From contig OX467091.1 of assembly GCA_950106755.1 (NCBI GenBank), positions 9,751,538 through 9,815,537 on the forward strand: a stretch of DNA of 64,000 nt, in the 5' to 3' direction. The notes below the pieces were generated by a model that was not told the origin of the DNA, did not search any database, and worked only from the letters and a program-made list of their open reading frames with translations. Both the position numbers and the translations under genes were made by a program. Source of the stretch: Climacium dendroides. Taxonomy: Eukaryota; Streptophyta; Bryopsida; Hypnales; Climaciaceae. Shown piece after piece: positions 33,821 to 45,239 of the stretch. Position 1 is the first letter of the stretch. Each line of letters opens with the position of its first letter.

Positions 33821-34618
33821 ATGGAAGAAACAATTTTTGAATTTAAAGATGAGATTGAGAGTTTGTCCTTTTTAATACATGAAGGGACAAAATACAAGTT
33901 GAATGACTTAGTGGTTATGAGGCCTAACGGATTCGAAGATAGTAAAGTAGAGGACTTAGGATATTGGACTTGGAAGGGTAAAATAGTCTCTCTTTTCATG
34001 CATGAATTTCTTGGAGTTCATGAAATTTTCTTTAGAGCTGAATACTTTGAACAGTTGCCAATATCAGAAGGTAGTAATGAGGCATTGCACTCAGATTTAT
34101 CATTCATGAGGGTACTTAAATCCAAACCAAGATGACACTTTGGGGACAACACTAGACTAGTGCAGATGTTACTACACAAATTTATGGTGCACCCTATACC
34201 AAGTAGAAAATATATATTCATAGCTTACGAGTTATGCGATTTAAGTATTAGATTCCATTTGTTGTCTAAAAGCCATAGTTCAATACTACCGCCATGGCTA
34301 GAAGTGGGAGAACTATATTGGTTTGAAGAAACTGAAGGCTCAGGATGGTACAAGGTTGGAGTAGTGAAGAAAGTGACAATGCCAGCACATCTGCAGATAG
34401 AGGAGGACAATGAAGAGGTAACAAGAGATCCAAATCATCCTTATGTTGGGTTGGTTTATTTGAGCGTACTGAAGGGAATTGCAAGGAAGCATGGTCAATT
34501 TACAGCATCCGTAAAGGCTTCACCATATTCTTGGAGGTGTTTGGGGGAGTATGTGATTTCAAACTACACTGTGACAAGGTTTTCAAAAGGAGTTGCTGTT
34601 ACATGGGAAGGTGTGTAG
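33821..34618 (+). pseudogene. BAH-like chromatin-reader-type protein with one in-frame TGA
   Basis: Starts at ATG 33821 (MEETIFEFKDE). The first half reads YKLNDLVVMRPNGFEDSKV, WTWKGKIVSLF, EIFFRAEYFEQLP, a pattern of small beta strands that recalls BAH domains; the assignment is by eye and weak. TGA at 34133-34135 (codon 105) interrupts it, but the same frame continues (HFGDNTRLVQMLLHKFMVHP, YIFIAYELCDL, LEVGELYWFEETEGSGWYKV) to TAG 34616-34618, giving 266 codons in all. Continuity on both sides argues for one gene with a nonsense change. It is the third gene of the insertion with an array directly upstream. Confidence 0.5.
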
Positions 34619-35346
34619 ATCAGGTTTGTTTCTAATAACTACTATTTAGACTTGTCTAGACCTTCTCTATTTTTTTCTTTCAGAGCTACATTGTCAAGAC
34701 TTTAGAGGCACGTGCCATATTTGAATGACATGGAATTACGTTCATGTATACTAATTTCTTCCTGTTTAGTGAAAAGTATATTTGAGATTCTTCATCTGCT
34801 TTGCATAGAGACAATAAGCATACGGCTACTAGGATTAACTGAGGTATGTATTGGTTGATCTATTAGTTGATCTATTGTAATTGAGGCATCCTTTGAAACT
34901 CCCTTTTAAAATATGCCAACTACCTTTTAAAATATGCAGGTGAAGATTTGTAACTATAGGCCCATATTGAGTTTATGACTATACATTATTTTTCATGAAC
35001 TATTATATGTTATGTTTGTTCGGATCACTTGTGGTATGATAATTATTCCCATCTTTCAATTGTAGTAATAGCATTGGGCTATTATTCAATTTTGATGACA
35101 TGACCCAATGATCCTTGCTTGAAGGAGTATTCCCTTTGATAAATGTTAGCAATTCTCTAGTAACATGAAAATTAATTATTTCCACTGCAAAAAAAACCCA
35201 ATTTTTCCTCCCCAACAGAAATGTTTAACGATTTTCTGAATAGGAGCAGTAGAACGCAGGGAAAATAGTGGATTCATAAAAAGCAACAGGGAAAACGGAA
35301 AGAACTCCCTATACTTACACGGGGATAATAGAAAAAGTTCCTTGTG
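34619..35346. other. Right end of the insertion, no gene seen
   Basis: AT-rich sequence ending AAAGTTCCTTGTG before TTA. No match to the left end in either orientation that I can see. Confidence 0.5.
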
Positions 35347-35349
35347 TTA

Positions 35350-38300
35350 CAGGTGCGCGTATCAAAAGACAAACTAAAATAGCTTTAAAACAGGGATTAC
35401 CTAGTTCTTTGTATGAGGAGCTTCCGTCATGGCTTTACTGCACTTTAGGGTAACTATGCTGCAAACCATACAATGGCTTTATGTTTCCAAAGCTTTTTCG
35501 CATTCATCACCCAAATTTATGAAAACTCACCTGAGCCTGTCGCAACACTTGTCTTTCTTGAACGCTGTCTTTCTTGTACTCCAGAATTGAGAAAATTTGT
35601 GTCAAAGGAAGAAGATGTTGAAGAATCACAGCATCTTGAACACCCTGCTTCCTTCTTGAATTAGCAAATGCGCGCAACGGAAGGTGGTTGCAGCACTCCA
35701 CTGAATAATGTTATGATCGTTTCTGACTCAGGTCTTCTGATTCCTTGCCTGTTTTCTTGGACAAAAAAACCTCGGAAATCATCTTTTTTTGAAGAACCTA
35801 AAAAACTCCCAAACTTTAAATTTACATTCCTAACCCAAGAAAAGCATGGCATGAAGGCTTCTCAATCTCTCCGTTTTCTCATCAATGCGCTTCATTTCTG
35901 TGTGTCACTCAGATGTCCGATTGATCCATGTCAATGAACATGAAGCTCCTGGGTTGCTGCAAGTGTCGAAAAAGGAGTACCGTGTCGCCGTTTCCTCAAA
36001 GGTGGATCAAGCTGAGGCCCGAAGGACTGTCGGTCCTGATTGAAAGCCTAGGTTTAAGTTCAAGAATCTGGAGTGTCACCCCGGCTAGCTCTCGTCTCCC
36101 GAGTATCAAGTAGGAGATTCACATTGCCTTCGAACTGATCAGCAGTTCAATCTTTGATTTGCAGCTACATTTCAGTGAGATTGCACGGCCTTCACGTGCG
36201 GTTTTGCATAGTCTGGAAGCGGGAAATTTTCACCGCTGAGGTCAGTTGAAAAAGTCCGTAAGTTACCTTTTACATCACCACTTACTCACCACTGTGTTGT
36301 TGAAGAACACAATACCGGCAGAAATTCACGGAGTGACCAAGCGTCTCTACTACAGAAATGTGGAGTTCACTGCAGAGAAAACAAATCGGTTTCTCTGGGG
36401 TAATAAAAGTCAAGCCGCTACATACTTCCATGTTGCTTCTGAAGTTTTTTGTTTCTACCCCAAGGGAGAGACTAAGCAATGGGTCAAAATTGTAGAAGTG
36501 CTCGCATCCAATGAACATTAAATGTTAAATAAAAGTAATACTTGCATCATTCCAAAGAATGAATGCTTACATATGTTTAATTGTAGAATTGTAATATTTT
36601 GGTTGTGCTTAGGAACAGCAGCATTCTAGGATGTTCTCCTGGGGTTTCGATTATCAACTCCGAGCAGTTTAAATCAATGCGCAAGTTATCCTATACTGGC
36701 TCAAGCAAACCGCTATTCGTTCGCAGGCAGAGTTCACCCCAGTTTTGTGGTGTGCACTTGCCAATCAGCCTGCATGGGATACCGATCTTCTTCAAGCCGG
36801 CCAAGAGAAGCCTGTGGGTCATGCAGACAAATGGCAATTTACAAAATCGGTAGCTCCTGCCAACTGCTGCTGCAGGATCGTCAGTTGGTCTCCGTCGTGT
36901 GGAATCCAGTGAGACCTCGTCTTGCTTGCCTGAACGAAGTCGTGCCGGACTGCGTCAATTGCAGGTACGGGAGGGAAAAAGTCAGGATTCATCATTTCAG
37001 CAGTCAGCATAACATTGTATACCAGACTGGGGGACTTCCTTTTTGCTTCTGGAGGGAGTGGGAGCCCCCCGCAAGGAAGCTTCTTGAAAGAGCTACGTGG
37101 TGAGAGTTGATGTGGTACTACAGGCCAACACTGTTCCGTAAGCCAATCTGCATTCTGCATTTTAATTAAATTCACCCCCCCAGGCATCTTGCGGGGAATT
37201 ATACCTCATGTGTCAGGGAGGTAGGGAGCCCAGTTAGCAATGTTATGAGTGTCTGCACTTGGTGAAGATTGTCTGCAGATTCGGTCCACCCGTGGACCTC
37301 CACGTGCTTGTCCGTGCTCCTTGGCATGGCCATCAAATTAATAGTTTATTTGCATCAAATTCAACGATCGACACTAAACGCTAGCTGCCTGTTTCACGCA
37401 AACGGGTGGGGGACCACTTGCAGTATCCGAGTCACGTTACCTGGGGTCCCACTGAAGCTGCCAATCAGTGCACAGGATTCCCGACGAATCTCCGAGAACG
37501 AGTTGTACGTTACCGCGTTAAAGTGAAATTACGATGCACGAGGGGTCGAGATACCACTCCTTTATAAGCTGGCATGTCAATTTGTGTGTTTGCTAGATCT
37601 CGGAGTGTATTAGCATGGCTGTTTGTCCTCCGTGCTAGTCTGCTGCTGTAGCTGGGGCCAGTGAAGTACAGCCTCGGGTTTGTTTGGGGGTAAGTTACCC
37701 ACCGTCGAGAGGCTCTGGGTGGAAGGCGAGTGCTAAATTTCAAGAGTGCGTCCATAGAGCTCCATGAGCTTGTGTGTCGTGCACAGCCAACGTGAGAGAG
37801 CACTCTGCCATTTCTCGTCGACAGGCATGATCTTTGCGAGTGCTGTCCTTCTCTGTCTGATCGTCTTGAGACCAGGGGAAGTCACCTCGAGAGAGATCTG
37901 TCGGTAGAACCATGAGGGATTAGTGCTTCTGGCACGGCTTCGCAAGCCTGGCTGCCCACATCGGGGTGACCGGTTACATCCTGCCTGAGGATTCACTTCC
38001 TGTCCCTTAGCTGCGGCTGATGCTGTAGAGCACAGTTTGTGAGTGATCGATGTATCCATCCCTTCCTCATGCTTTGCCTGTATGAAGCACTTGGTACGCA
38101 GTGCACACGGCCTGTTGCACTTGGTTCATGGTGACGTGTTGCCAGCTTGTGATGGCTTTCGATCGACTTGGTAGAGTCGATTGAAGTTTGGTGACGACGC
38201 TGTGTAACTTGGGAAGTACGTGGTTGAGGTATTTGGATCGCACAGCAGGGAGTGGGGTCGTTGGGGTTGAATTTGGAGGACCGGACGCTGACACGGTCGC

Positions 38301-38384
38301 AAGCTTAGACCTCTTCTGCTCACCGGAACTTCTGTTTTTCTCTGCGAGATTTTGCATTGAAGCTGCGTCGGGGTCGAGACCAGC
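35350..38384. repeat. Upstream flank and probable promoter region of ROCO copy B
   Basis: Paralogous to 56238-57873 plus 59027-59223 plus 59937-61006 before copy C. The last 1.1 kb is GC-richer and the best conserved, consistent with promoter and 5' leader. 35473-35664 (56373-56573 in C) and 36599-36853 (57512-57766 in C) stay open in both copies but match nothing I know; the latter is also open on the minus strand in C and has a stop there in B. Confidence 0.65.
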
Positions 38385-39810
38385 ATGAGGAAGCTGTTCG
38401 CTTTCCTGGTGTGTCTGTTTAGCTTCTGGGCTTGGAAAGATTTGTTGGTTCGTTGGCTTCGGAGTCGTGCCTCCCATCCTTCCCGCGGAGAGGCTGCGGA
38501 GCACTTGCCTTCCCAGGAAGGGCAACAGGAGTCGGAGTTCGCACGCTTTCTCTCTTCGTTACCCGGAGTTGGACGCGGGTGCTGGCATTTGTCTTTTGAT
38601 GGAGACTCGGAAGTCAGAATTTACTTTGGACACTCTGACTTTACATTCCACCATGGCGTTGGCGTGGAACGGCGTTATGATGAGTTTCTGGAGGCGGTTG
38701 CGTCATCAAAAGTTCTGTTCAGTGAAGGAGTGAGCATCTGTTACGACGGGGACGATTGTTGCAAACACGTGGAAGCATTTGCGGACGCCCTCCGCCAGTC
38801 CGACAACAAATTCAGAAGATTGGAATTTTATTGTAACGGTGGCTCCACAGTCCGATTCGCCAAGTGCCTATCAAATGTGCTTTTGGGAAACGATGCTATT
38901 CAACACCTGTCCCTAGAAGTTGATCTAAGGGAGGAGATGGACAAGGAGGGGGTGGCAGAGTTTGTGGCCATTATTGCCATGCCTCATATTATTCGAATTC
39001 TCAAATCATTTACAATTGAAGGGATGCGCAAGTCACTTGGAGAGGGAATGGAGCAACTCTTGAAGCCCTTCCAAGGCCCTCGTAGTGTACTTGAAGAACT
39101 GAGATGCTCTGGTTTAACATCATATGCACAACTTGAGCAAGTAGGTGGCTTGCTTACCTCAAGCACATCCCTGAAAAAACTTGGGATCTTTTCTTCTTCA
39201 AGTGAAGCCTTCACAAGACGATACAAAAGCATAGCAGTTGCATTGTGTTCTAACCAATTTCTTGAAGTCCTTGAATGTGATATTTTTAGTAGCACGGAGT
39301 TAAAGCTGTTATTGGATCCATTGATGCCTAAAAGCAATAATTCTCAACGCAATACCACCCTCACCAGACTTAGGTTATGGAAATCAATTGGAGGGAAAGA
39401 GGGGATTGAAACCTTGGTTGATATGATTCATACCAATACATCTTTATTGGAATTGGGTTTCAAGTAGGTCGATGACTTGTCTTTGCATGATGCACAAGGG
39501 ATTGAGAATGTTCTGGTCATCTTGGAAGCCTTGAAGACCAACAAATCTTTGAAGAGAATTAGTTTCTATGGGTGTGAAGCAGTTGGAGGTTACAAAGTGC
39601 TTGGAGCGATGATGGACTTGCTTTTGGAGAATTACAACATCGAACACATTGATTTATGGAGAACATGTTTGGAGCAGTCAGGAGATGCAAACTATGTATA
39701 TTCTGCATTGTCAAAGCGGAAGAACATGAAGTTGTGGAGTATTGTCCAAAGCATGGCAACTGTCAATCCAACATCTGGACGAGTGTTTTTGTGTGGAGAA
39801 CCATTTGTTG
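38385..39810 (+). CDS. Copy B exon 1 (N-terminal anchor, LRRs, first half of P-loop)
   Basis: ATG at 38385 is the first of the frame and is conserved in copy C. Ends CCATTTGTTG/GTAAGC, phase 1. Contains TAG at 39465-39467; reading resumes in phase with VDDLSLHDAQG. Confidence 0.85.
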
Positions 39811-42216
39811 GTAAGCTATACATATCGATGTTTTGCATATAAATATTTGACTATTCATATTATTGGTTAAGTTTAAGATAATAGTGATGAATATAAACAT
39901 ATGGATAGTATATATGGTTTTTTTTCAACTTTTTCAATGATCTAATAAAAGGTCTCAAATCAAGTCTAGCTCAAGATTCAAATCTATCTAATATAAAAAA
40001 ATTGAGATTCCATCAAAAAAAATTATATTAACCATCATCTTGTGAATCAAAATGATCTATATAATCTACTTGGTAGTTAGATTTTTTGGATCTTCTATAT
40101 CAACTTGAAATCATTGAACTTTGACAATGTATAGAAAGTACAATCACTAATTTTGCATATTTTCTTCATACCTAAAATTTCATATTATAATAATTCATCC
40201 AAAACAACCCCATATTTCATCTAGAAATCATCATTCCTATCTTCTAAGAACAAAATTTTGACTCCTCTAGTATATTGTAGACTCTTTTGTTCTTTACTTT
40301 TATAAAAATATATTAGGCAATAAAGAATTTCTATTTCTAAAACACATAATAAAAATACTTATTTCAAGTACCCAAAAAAGATGCAATACATACCAAAAGA
40401 AAAATTTGAGCCTCAAAGTTGCTTCCTAGTTATGATGCGTGGCAACCACTATCTTCAAAGGCTACCATGTCCAAAAATTAGATGCACTCATGTCAAACAT
40501 GCTTGTAACTTTTAAAATATCTAATATTGGTTTTGATTTTGACTTAGAAAATAAAGACTACTAAGTTGTCTTTTGTATCCCTTTTCAAATTACCTAATGA
40601 GTCATTGCAACTAAATATTCCATAAGTTAAGATCCAAACAATACAAGATTGTATATTTTTCATTTGTGTTTTCTTCTTTGAAATTGATTTTTAAGGTTAA
40701 TTTGCAAAATACTATTTTTTATTCCATTCTTTATTTGCAATAAGTTTACCAAATTATTCTAATACCTATTCTAATTGATGTGGTTTGATATGCACATTCC
40801 AATTTGAAAACTTAGAATGTTCTCATTTTTTCCAAAATCATTCCAAATAATAAGCTTCTCTTGAGAAAGCATTTTCTCACCCATGATAATTATCAAAAAT
40901 TACCAATCAATCATGTAGAGGCTAGATTTAGCTTGACGGTGGAGTTATCCTCGGAGTTTAGGACTAGGGGAATGTTGGCTGAATCAAAAGAAATCAATTA
41001 CTTGAATGATTTTCACATTGTTCTTGAAACTAACTTCAAGAAATTTAAGATAAATTCGGTAACTTTTGTTATTTTCACTTGTTAGTTGATAGTTTATACA
41101 ACTAGGGTTTATTAACAAGCTAATAGAAATATTTCTCATTGATGGATAGGACGTAGTCACATGTAACAAAATATTGCACTCGAATCCAATTATTTTGTAT
41201 GGTATGGAAGGCTACATGGAGGTCAAAATCAAAGTTAACCATTTAGGAATGGAGCTAGTCATTTAGGAGTTTAATGGTTGTACAAGTCAATTAGAAATAA
41301 CTGTCTTATTCTATGAATGAAGGTTTGTTTTAAAGTAAATAAGTGTTTTAAGAATTATGAGGTTTGTCTAATCCTAGACTCAAGAACTCTAGAAATATAT
41401 TGTTAATATTGAAGGAATAATGTTCATATGGTTTTCTAGATTGACCTCCATGTACAAAGTTTTGAATTGTTTGATTTTGATTATATGAGAAGACAATTTC
41501 AACAAGTTTTGAATTCCAATGGTCAACAATCAAAATTCTAAGCCAAAAATGTCATTATGAAGTCTTACTTCAAATCCTACTTTCTGTATTTCAAAAGCAA
41601 ATAGGAACATTAGATACGATTTGTTCCAAAAGGTTTTTCTTGCTAGGCTCTAGCATCATTGGCATTTTTCAAATGCATGTCAAATTCATTTGTAAGTTTT
41701 GTTTCTTTGACCCCATTTAAATCTTTCTAGTTAATACATACTCCAAACATGAATGTGAATTGTGTGAATTGTCACTTCTTGTGTAATATTTATATCTTGC
41801 AAATTATTTTCGAATGCATATTAGAAGCAACTTTAGCTATTTGTCAAGTCCATTCAATTTTATATGAATTTTTGAATGATAATTCTTCATGATTGCAAGT
41901 TTTCCAAACACAATGTTCATGAAAAACTTTCAGTTGAAGGTCAAATTACATGATCTTGCAATGAATAAGGATTTTGATTCTAGAATCACTAGAAAACATA
42001 TCTCCAAAACTGAACCAAGAAATCCTCTTGATGAATGGAGCCAAAAAAATGGGACTTTAAACTATGTAGTTGAATCATGTTTTAACTAATACCTTGGTCA
42101 TCAAAAGTTTTTAGGACTTTAGTTGGTAAATGAACGTCATCAATGTCATCTAGAAAAAGGTGTAACGTTTCTTGTTCAAATCTAAATTAACTTGTTTCTA
42201 TTCTACTTCTTCACAG
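39811..42216 (+). other. Copy B intron 1 (2,406 bp)
   Basis: GTAAGC donor, TTCTTCACAG acceptor. Joining restores GEPFVG-KT. It is AT-rich and similar to the intron of copy C (from 62436). A stretch at about 40861-41085, counterpart 63480-63705, is open in both copies (LTVELSSEFRTRGMLAESKEI) but cannot be an included exon without breaking the P-loop; it may be an old repeat fragment. Confidence 0.85.
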
Positions 42217-43487
42217 GCAAAACAAGATTGAGAATGTCAATGAAGCAACTCAAGGAATTTCAAAGAAAAGATGAAATTCCAAGCCGATCACAATTCACAA
42301 CAAAAATACGGGACATTAGATTCAAACTCTCTAATGCGCCAAAATTGTCAACCAAAGACAAGCCACTTGAACGTACACATGGCATTGAAGTGGAGAGTGT
42401 ACATTGCGATGGCTTTGGCATTACCATTTGGGACATGGCGGGTCAAACCGACTACCACTCCTTTCATGAGTTGGTCATGCCCAATCTCTCTGCGGATGGA
42501 AGTTCATCAATGTTTCTACTCATGTGCAATCCCATGGTGCAATCCACTCTTTCAAAAAGAAGATGTCCATCCAACATCAAATTGGAACTTGAATTTTGGT
42601 TGCGATTCATTGCTTCCAATACAAGGCGATCTCTTTCCTACCACCCGCATGTGTCAATAGTAATGACACATTTTGACTATTGGAAGGATGACTATGCATT
42701 TGCAACACGCATTGAAGATGAGGTGTTACAATTGAAATCTCAATTCCAAGAGGTACTTGAGTTTGATGAAGACAAGTCCGTATTCAAGGTGGATAGCAGG
42801 GATGTATCTCATGCTCGTGGGGTGTTTGATTTCATGAAATCCCACATGAAGCAATTGTTGGAGAGATTGCCCAAGACCATAAAGGCATGTGAAGAAGTGC
42901 AACGCTTGGTGGCATTGTGGAATGCAAACCAATCAAAACCACCATTATTAAAGTGGGAAGAATTTTGTGAAGGCATGTGCAAGGAAGTCGAGGAGTTGAA
43001 TGATGTGAACCATGAGCTTCAGAAAAGGAAGAGGGAGTTTGTAGCTATATCCTTGAACGATGGAGGACACATCATCTACAATGAACAAGAAGGAGTTGTC
43101 ATCACCAATCCCCATTGGTTTTGCCACCACATCATTGGACAATTCCTACACCAATGTACAATTGGAGATTGCGATTTGGAGATGGTTTCGGCCAATGGGA
43201 TCATTTCCATAGAACACATGAAGCGTTTGATATGGAATCTTGTAGGAGGTCAAGGAGACTTGGAGAAGCAATTTGATAACATCTTGGGCATGATGATCAA
43301 ACTACACATTTGTTATAAGCAAGATGCTAGTAGCATTATGATACCATCGACTTTGAAAAACAAACACAAAAGTTTGAGTTGGTCCACCAATGATGAAGCC
43401 ACAAGTTTGAAGTATGTTGGGAGAAGATTGGCTTGCCAAGATGTTATTCAAACTATGTTGACTCTTGGATTTTTTACCCGACTACAG
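42217..43487 (+). CDS. Copy B exon 2 (Roc GTPase and start of COR)
   Basis: Begins GCAAAACAAG (GKTR) and ends CGACTACAG/GTATTG, phase 0. Encodes switch II DMAGQTD and THFD of the GTPase, and the COR segment ending GFFTRLQ. Confidence 0.9.
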
Positions 43488-43817
43488 GTATTGTTTTAGA
43501 CTTCATATGCTAAAAACAAAGCTTCTTGAATTCTCATTTTTGATTTGATTTACAAGATTATTGTAATTGAGTTTTCCACTTCACAATAATCCAATTACCA
43601 TACAAGAGAATTTGTATTCTACAATTTGAATGTTTTGTAGATTGGTATGAGTTTTTCATTTTGAATGACAATTTGATATACAATGATACTTATTTGATTC
43701 ATTTATATTATTATTTAGATACGAAATGAATAAAATACGATTGAATAGAATTGAGGTTTACAATCACTTTTGATTAGATGATATGACATGTTCCTCATTC
43801 ATTGATATATTGTATAG
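43488..43817 (+). other. Copy B intron 2 (330 bp)
   Basis: GTATTG donor and TTGTATAG acceptor. The same intron is 332 bp in copy A (403-734). Confidence 0.85.
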
Positions 43818-45239
43818 GTTTCTTTTTTCACAAAGCTCCAAAGCAAGAATGCCCAAGATACTTATAAGGTGTTTCGAGATATTATCAAGTTCATAAGTGA
43901 TGGCATTGAAGTCATTATTCAATTTCATCAGGGGGACATCGACATCCTTCTTCGATCCCATCAAAGTCAAGACAAAATGTTGGAATATCTTGAAAACGGG
44001 ATTGTCATGCACATTAAACTTCTCCAGGAAGATCCCACACTGGGTTGTGTTGGAGTTCACCTTATTGAATACATTTTGCGCCCTGCGTGTGTAAGGAGGT
44101 TGATTCATGCAAAGGACCGCAAATCCCAATGTGTTCAAGTGAAAGACTTAGAAGCAGAGGTTATAAAGATTGGTGTAGATGCTACATACAATTGGAAGTC
44201 ATGTGAAGGTTTGGACATTGGGTCCAACAAGGTGAGTACATTATTGGGAGATTCGGCATGGAAAAATCTTTTAGAAAGGCGATCACATGACCTACAAGAG
44301 TATCACAAAGAAATCCAGTCTTTGGGAACTATGGCCCAAAATGATCAATCCAACTCCAACATTGTTAAGGGTCATTATTTGACCACTTCCCTTTGGCAAA
44401 TGCCACGGCAATTTGTCTTTGGGCCTTTGGATGAGAAATTAGATGACATGAGAAGGGAACATCATGAACACTACAAAAAGACAATGTCTAAAATGGAAAA
44501 ACATCACAAGGAGACAATGTCAAAATTAGACAATATTGTACATTTGATACTAAACCTAGAGCATGGCATTCAAAACATGCAAGGGCAATTATTGCTTGAC
44601 ATGTGTTCAAAGATTGATGACTTGATGGCATTCTCCGTTGAGATGCAAAAGTCACAAATCCCCAAGTTGGCCTATCTTTGTGAATATGGGAAAAGGAAGC
44701 TTTTGACACAATGGGTGCCAAACCTCGATAAAGTCCAACTTCACCTCATGTGTGAAAGTATCTATGGATTCTATGAGGTGACAAATCAAGAAGGTTGTGT
44801 GGTCTATTTTGGAACGGATCGCACAAGGAGATTTCTTGCAATGGTAGCTTGGGGATTGAAGATTGCCACCATATTGACAAAGATTGGTGCCCATGTTGCT
44901 TGTGGGATGGGTACCATGGTACCTGATATTAGTGGTGGTGGCGTTTTTGCAACCTTGATTCTTGACACACCTGGTTTTTTGGATTATCAACTCCCTCTTG
45001 CAACTTTGGAATCATTGCCAGATGGTGTCAAGAAACGTTTAAGGATCTCAATGGATGACCAATCTGAAGCACAAAGGTGGTTGCAAGAGTTTTTGGAGCC
45101 CAAGTGTTGTAACAAAAGAGACTTCTATGAAAAGTTTAGATTGAAGAAGATTCGATACACAAATGCCAAGGGATCCATAGCTTGGATTTGTGATAAATGT
45201 AGGTTAGTTCATCACAATGAAATTGATGAACTCAAGTAA
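43818..45239 (+). CDS. Copy B exon 3 (COR and C-terminal tail)
   Basis: Starts VSFFTKLQSKNAQ and is open for 474 codons to TAA at 45237-45239. It contains the internal duplication HYKKTMSKMEK / HHKETMSKLDN, present once in copy A. Ends with a Cys-containing segment (WICDKCRLVH). Confidence 0.9.
   Translation, partial: VSFFTKLQSKNAQDTYKVFRDIIKFISDGIEVIIQFHQGDIDILLRSHQSQDKMLEYLENGIVMHIKLLQEDPTLGCVGVHLIEYILRPACVRRLIHAKDRKSQCVQVKDLEAEVIKIGVDATYNWKSCEGLDIGSNKVSTLLGDSAWKNLLERRSHDLQEYHKEIQSLGTMAQNDQSNSNIVKGHYLTTSLWQMPRQFVFGPLDEKLDDMRREHHEHYKKTMSKMEKHHKETMSKLDNIVHLILNLEHGIQNMQGQLLLDMCSKIDDLMAFSVEMQKSQIPKLAYLCEYGKRKLLTQWVPNLDKVQLHLMCESIYGFYEVTNQEGCVVYFGTDRTRRFLAMVAWGLKIATILTKIGAHVACGMGTMVPDISGGGVFATLILDTPGFLDYQLPLATLESLPDGVKKRLRISMDDQSEAQRWLQEFLEPKCCNKRDFYEKFRLKKIRYTNAKGSIAWICDKCRLVHHNEIDELK

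Larger units (their letters stand above)
23788..35346. mobile_element. 11.56-kb insertion absent from the paralogous B-C interval
   Basis: In B-C the sequence reads TGTCCATTACAGGTGCGCG at 56229-56247. In A-B the same words are split: TGTCCATTA ends at 23787 and TTACAGGTGCGCG resumes at 35347, leaving TTA on both sides. The block carries three genes of unlike families (kinase, RING-H2, BAH-like), each with a GACGG/CCGTC array upstream. A 3-bp duplication would fit a CACTA or Harbinger-type element, but the ends (TAATGGTAAT and, inverted, CACAAGGAAC) are not clear inverted repeats and no transposase is seen. Deletion from B-C is the alternative. Confidence 0.5.
38385..45239 (+). pseudogene. ROCO protein (LRR-Roc-COR, TORNADO1-like) copy B, complete but for one TAG
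   Basis: Three exons, 38385-39810, 42217-43487 and 43818-45239, join in phase to 1,373 codons, close to the length of plant TORNADO1. Order: a hydrophobic N-terminal segment (residues 4-24, possible membrane anchor or signal), ribonuclease-inhibitor-type LRRs to about 440, a Roc GTPase domain with P-loop GEPFVGKT (471-478, completed across the first splice junction), switch II DMAGQTD (548-554) and THFD (626-629), then COR and a tail with a short coiled coil (about 1105-1175). ROCO proteins are GTP-binding, usually dimeric signalling proteins; TORNADO1 acts in leaf and root patterning. TAG at 39465-39467 (codon 361) breaks the LRR part, where copy C has AGG. All else is open, so this is a very young pseudogene, an allele with a nonsense change, or a sequence error. 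A downstream start would give a Roc-COR protein. Confidence 0.85.

Noticed and set aside
23788..35346. Calling the 11.56-kb block a CACTA or Harbinger transposon.
   Set aside because: Only the 3-bp TTA fits; no inverted ends and no transposase are visible.
36599..36853. A gene on either strand, open in two copies (57490-57766).
   Set aside because: No recognisable domain; the minus-strand frame has a stop in one copy, and both strands are similarly open.
38067..38525. Minus-strand frames over the start of ROCO copy B, also found at copy C.
   Set aside because: Antisense to the leader and exon 1; shared only because the DNA is duplicated.
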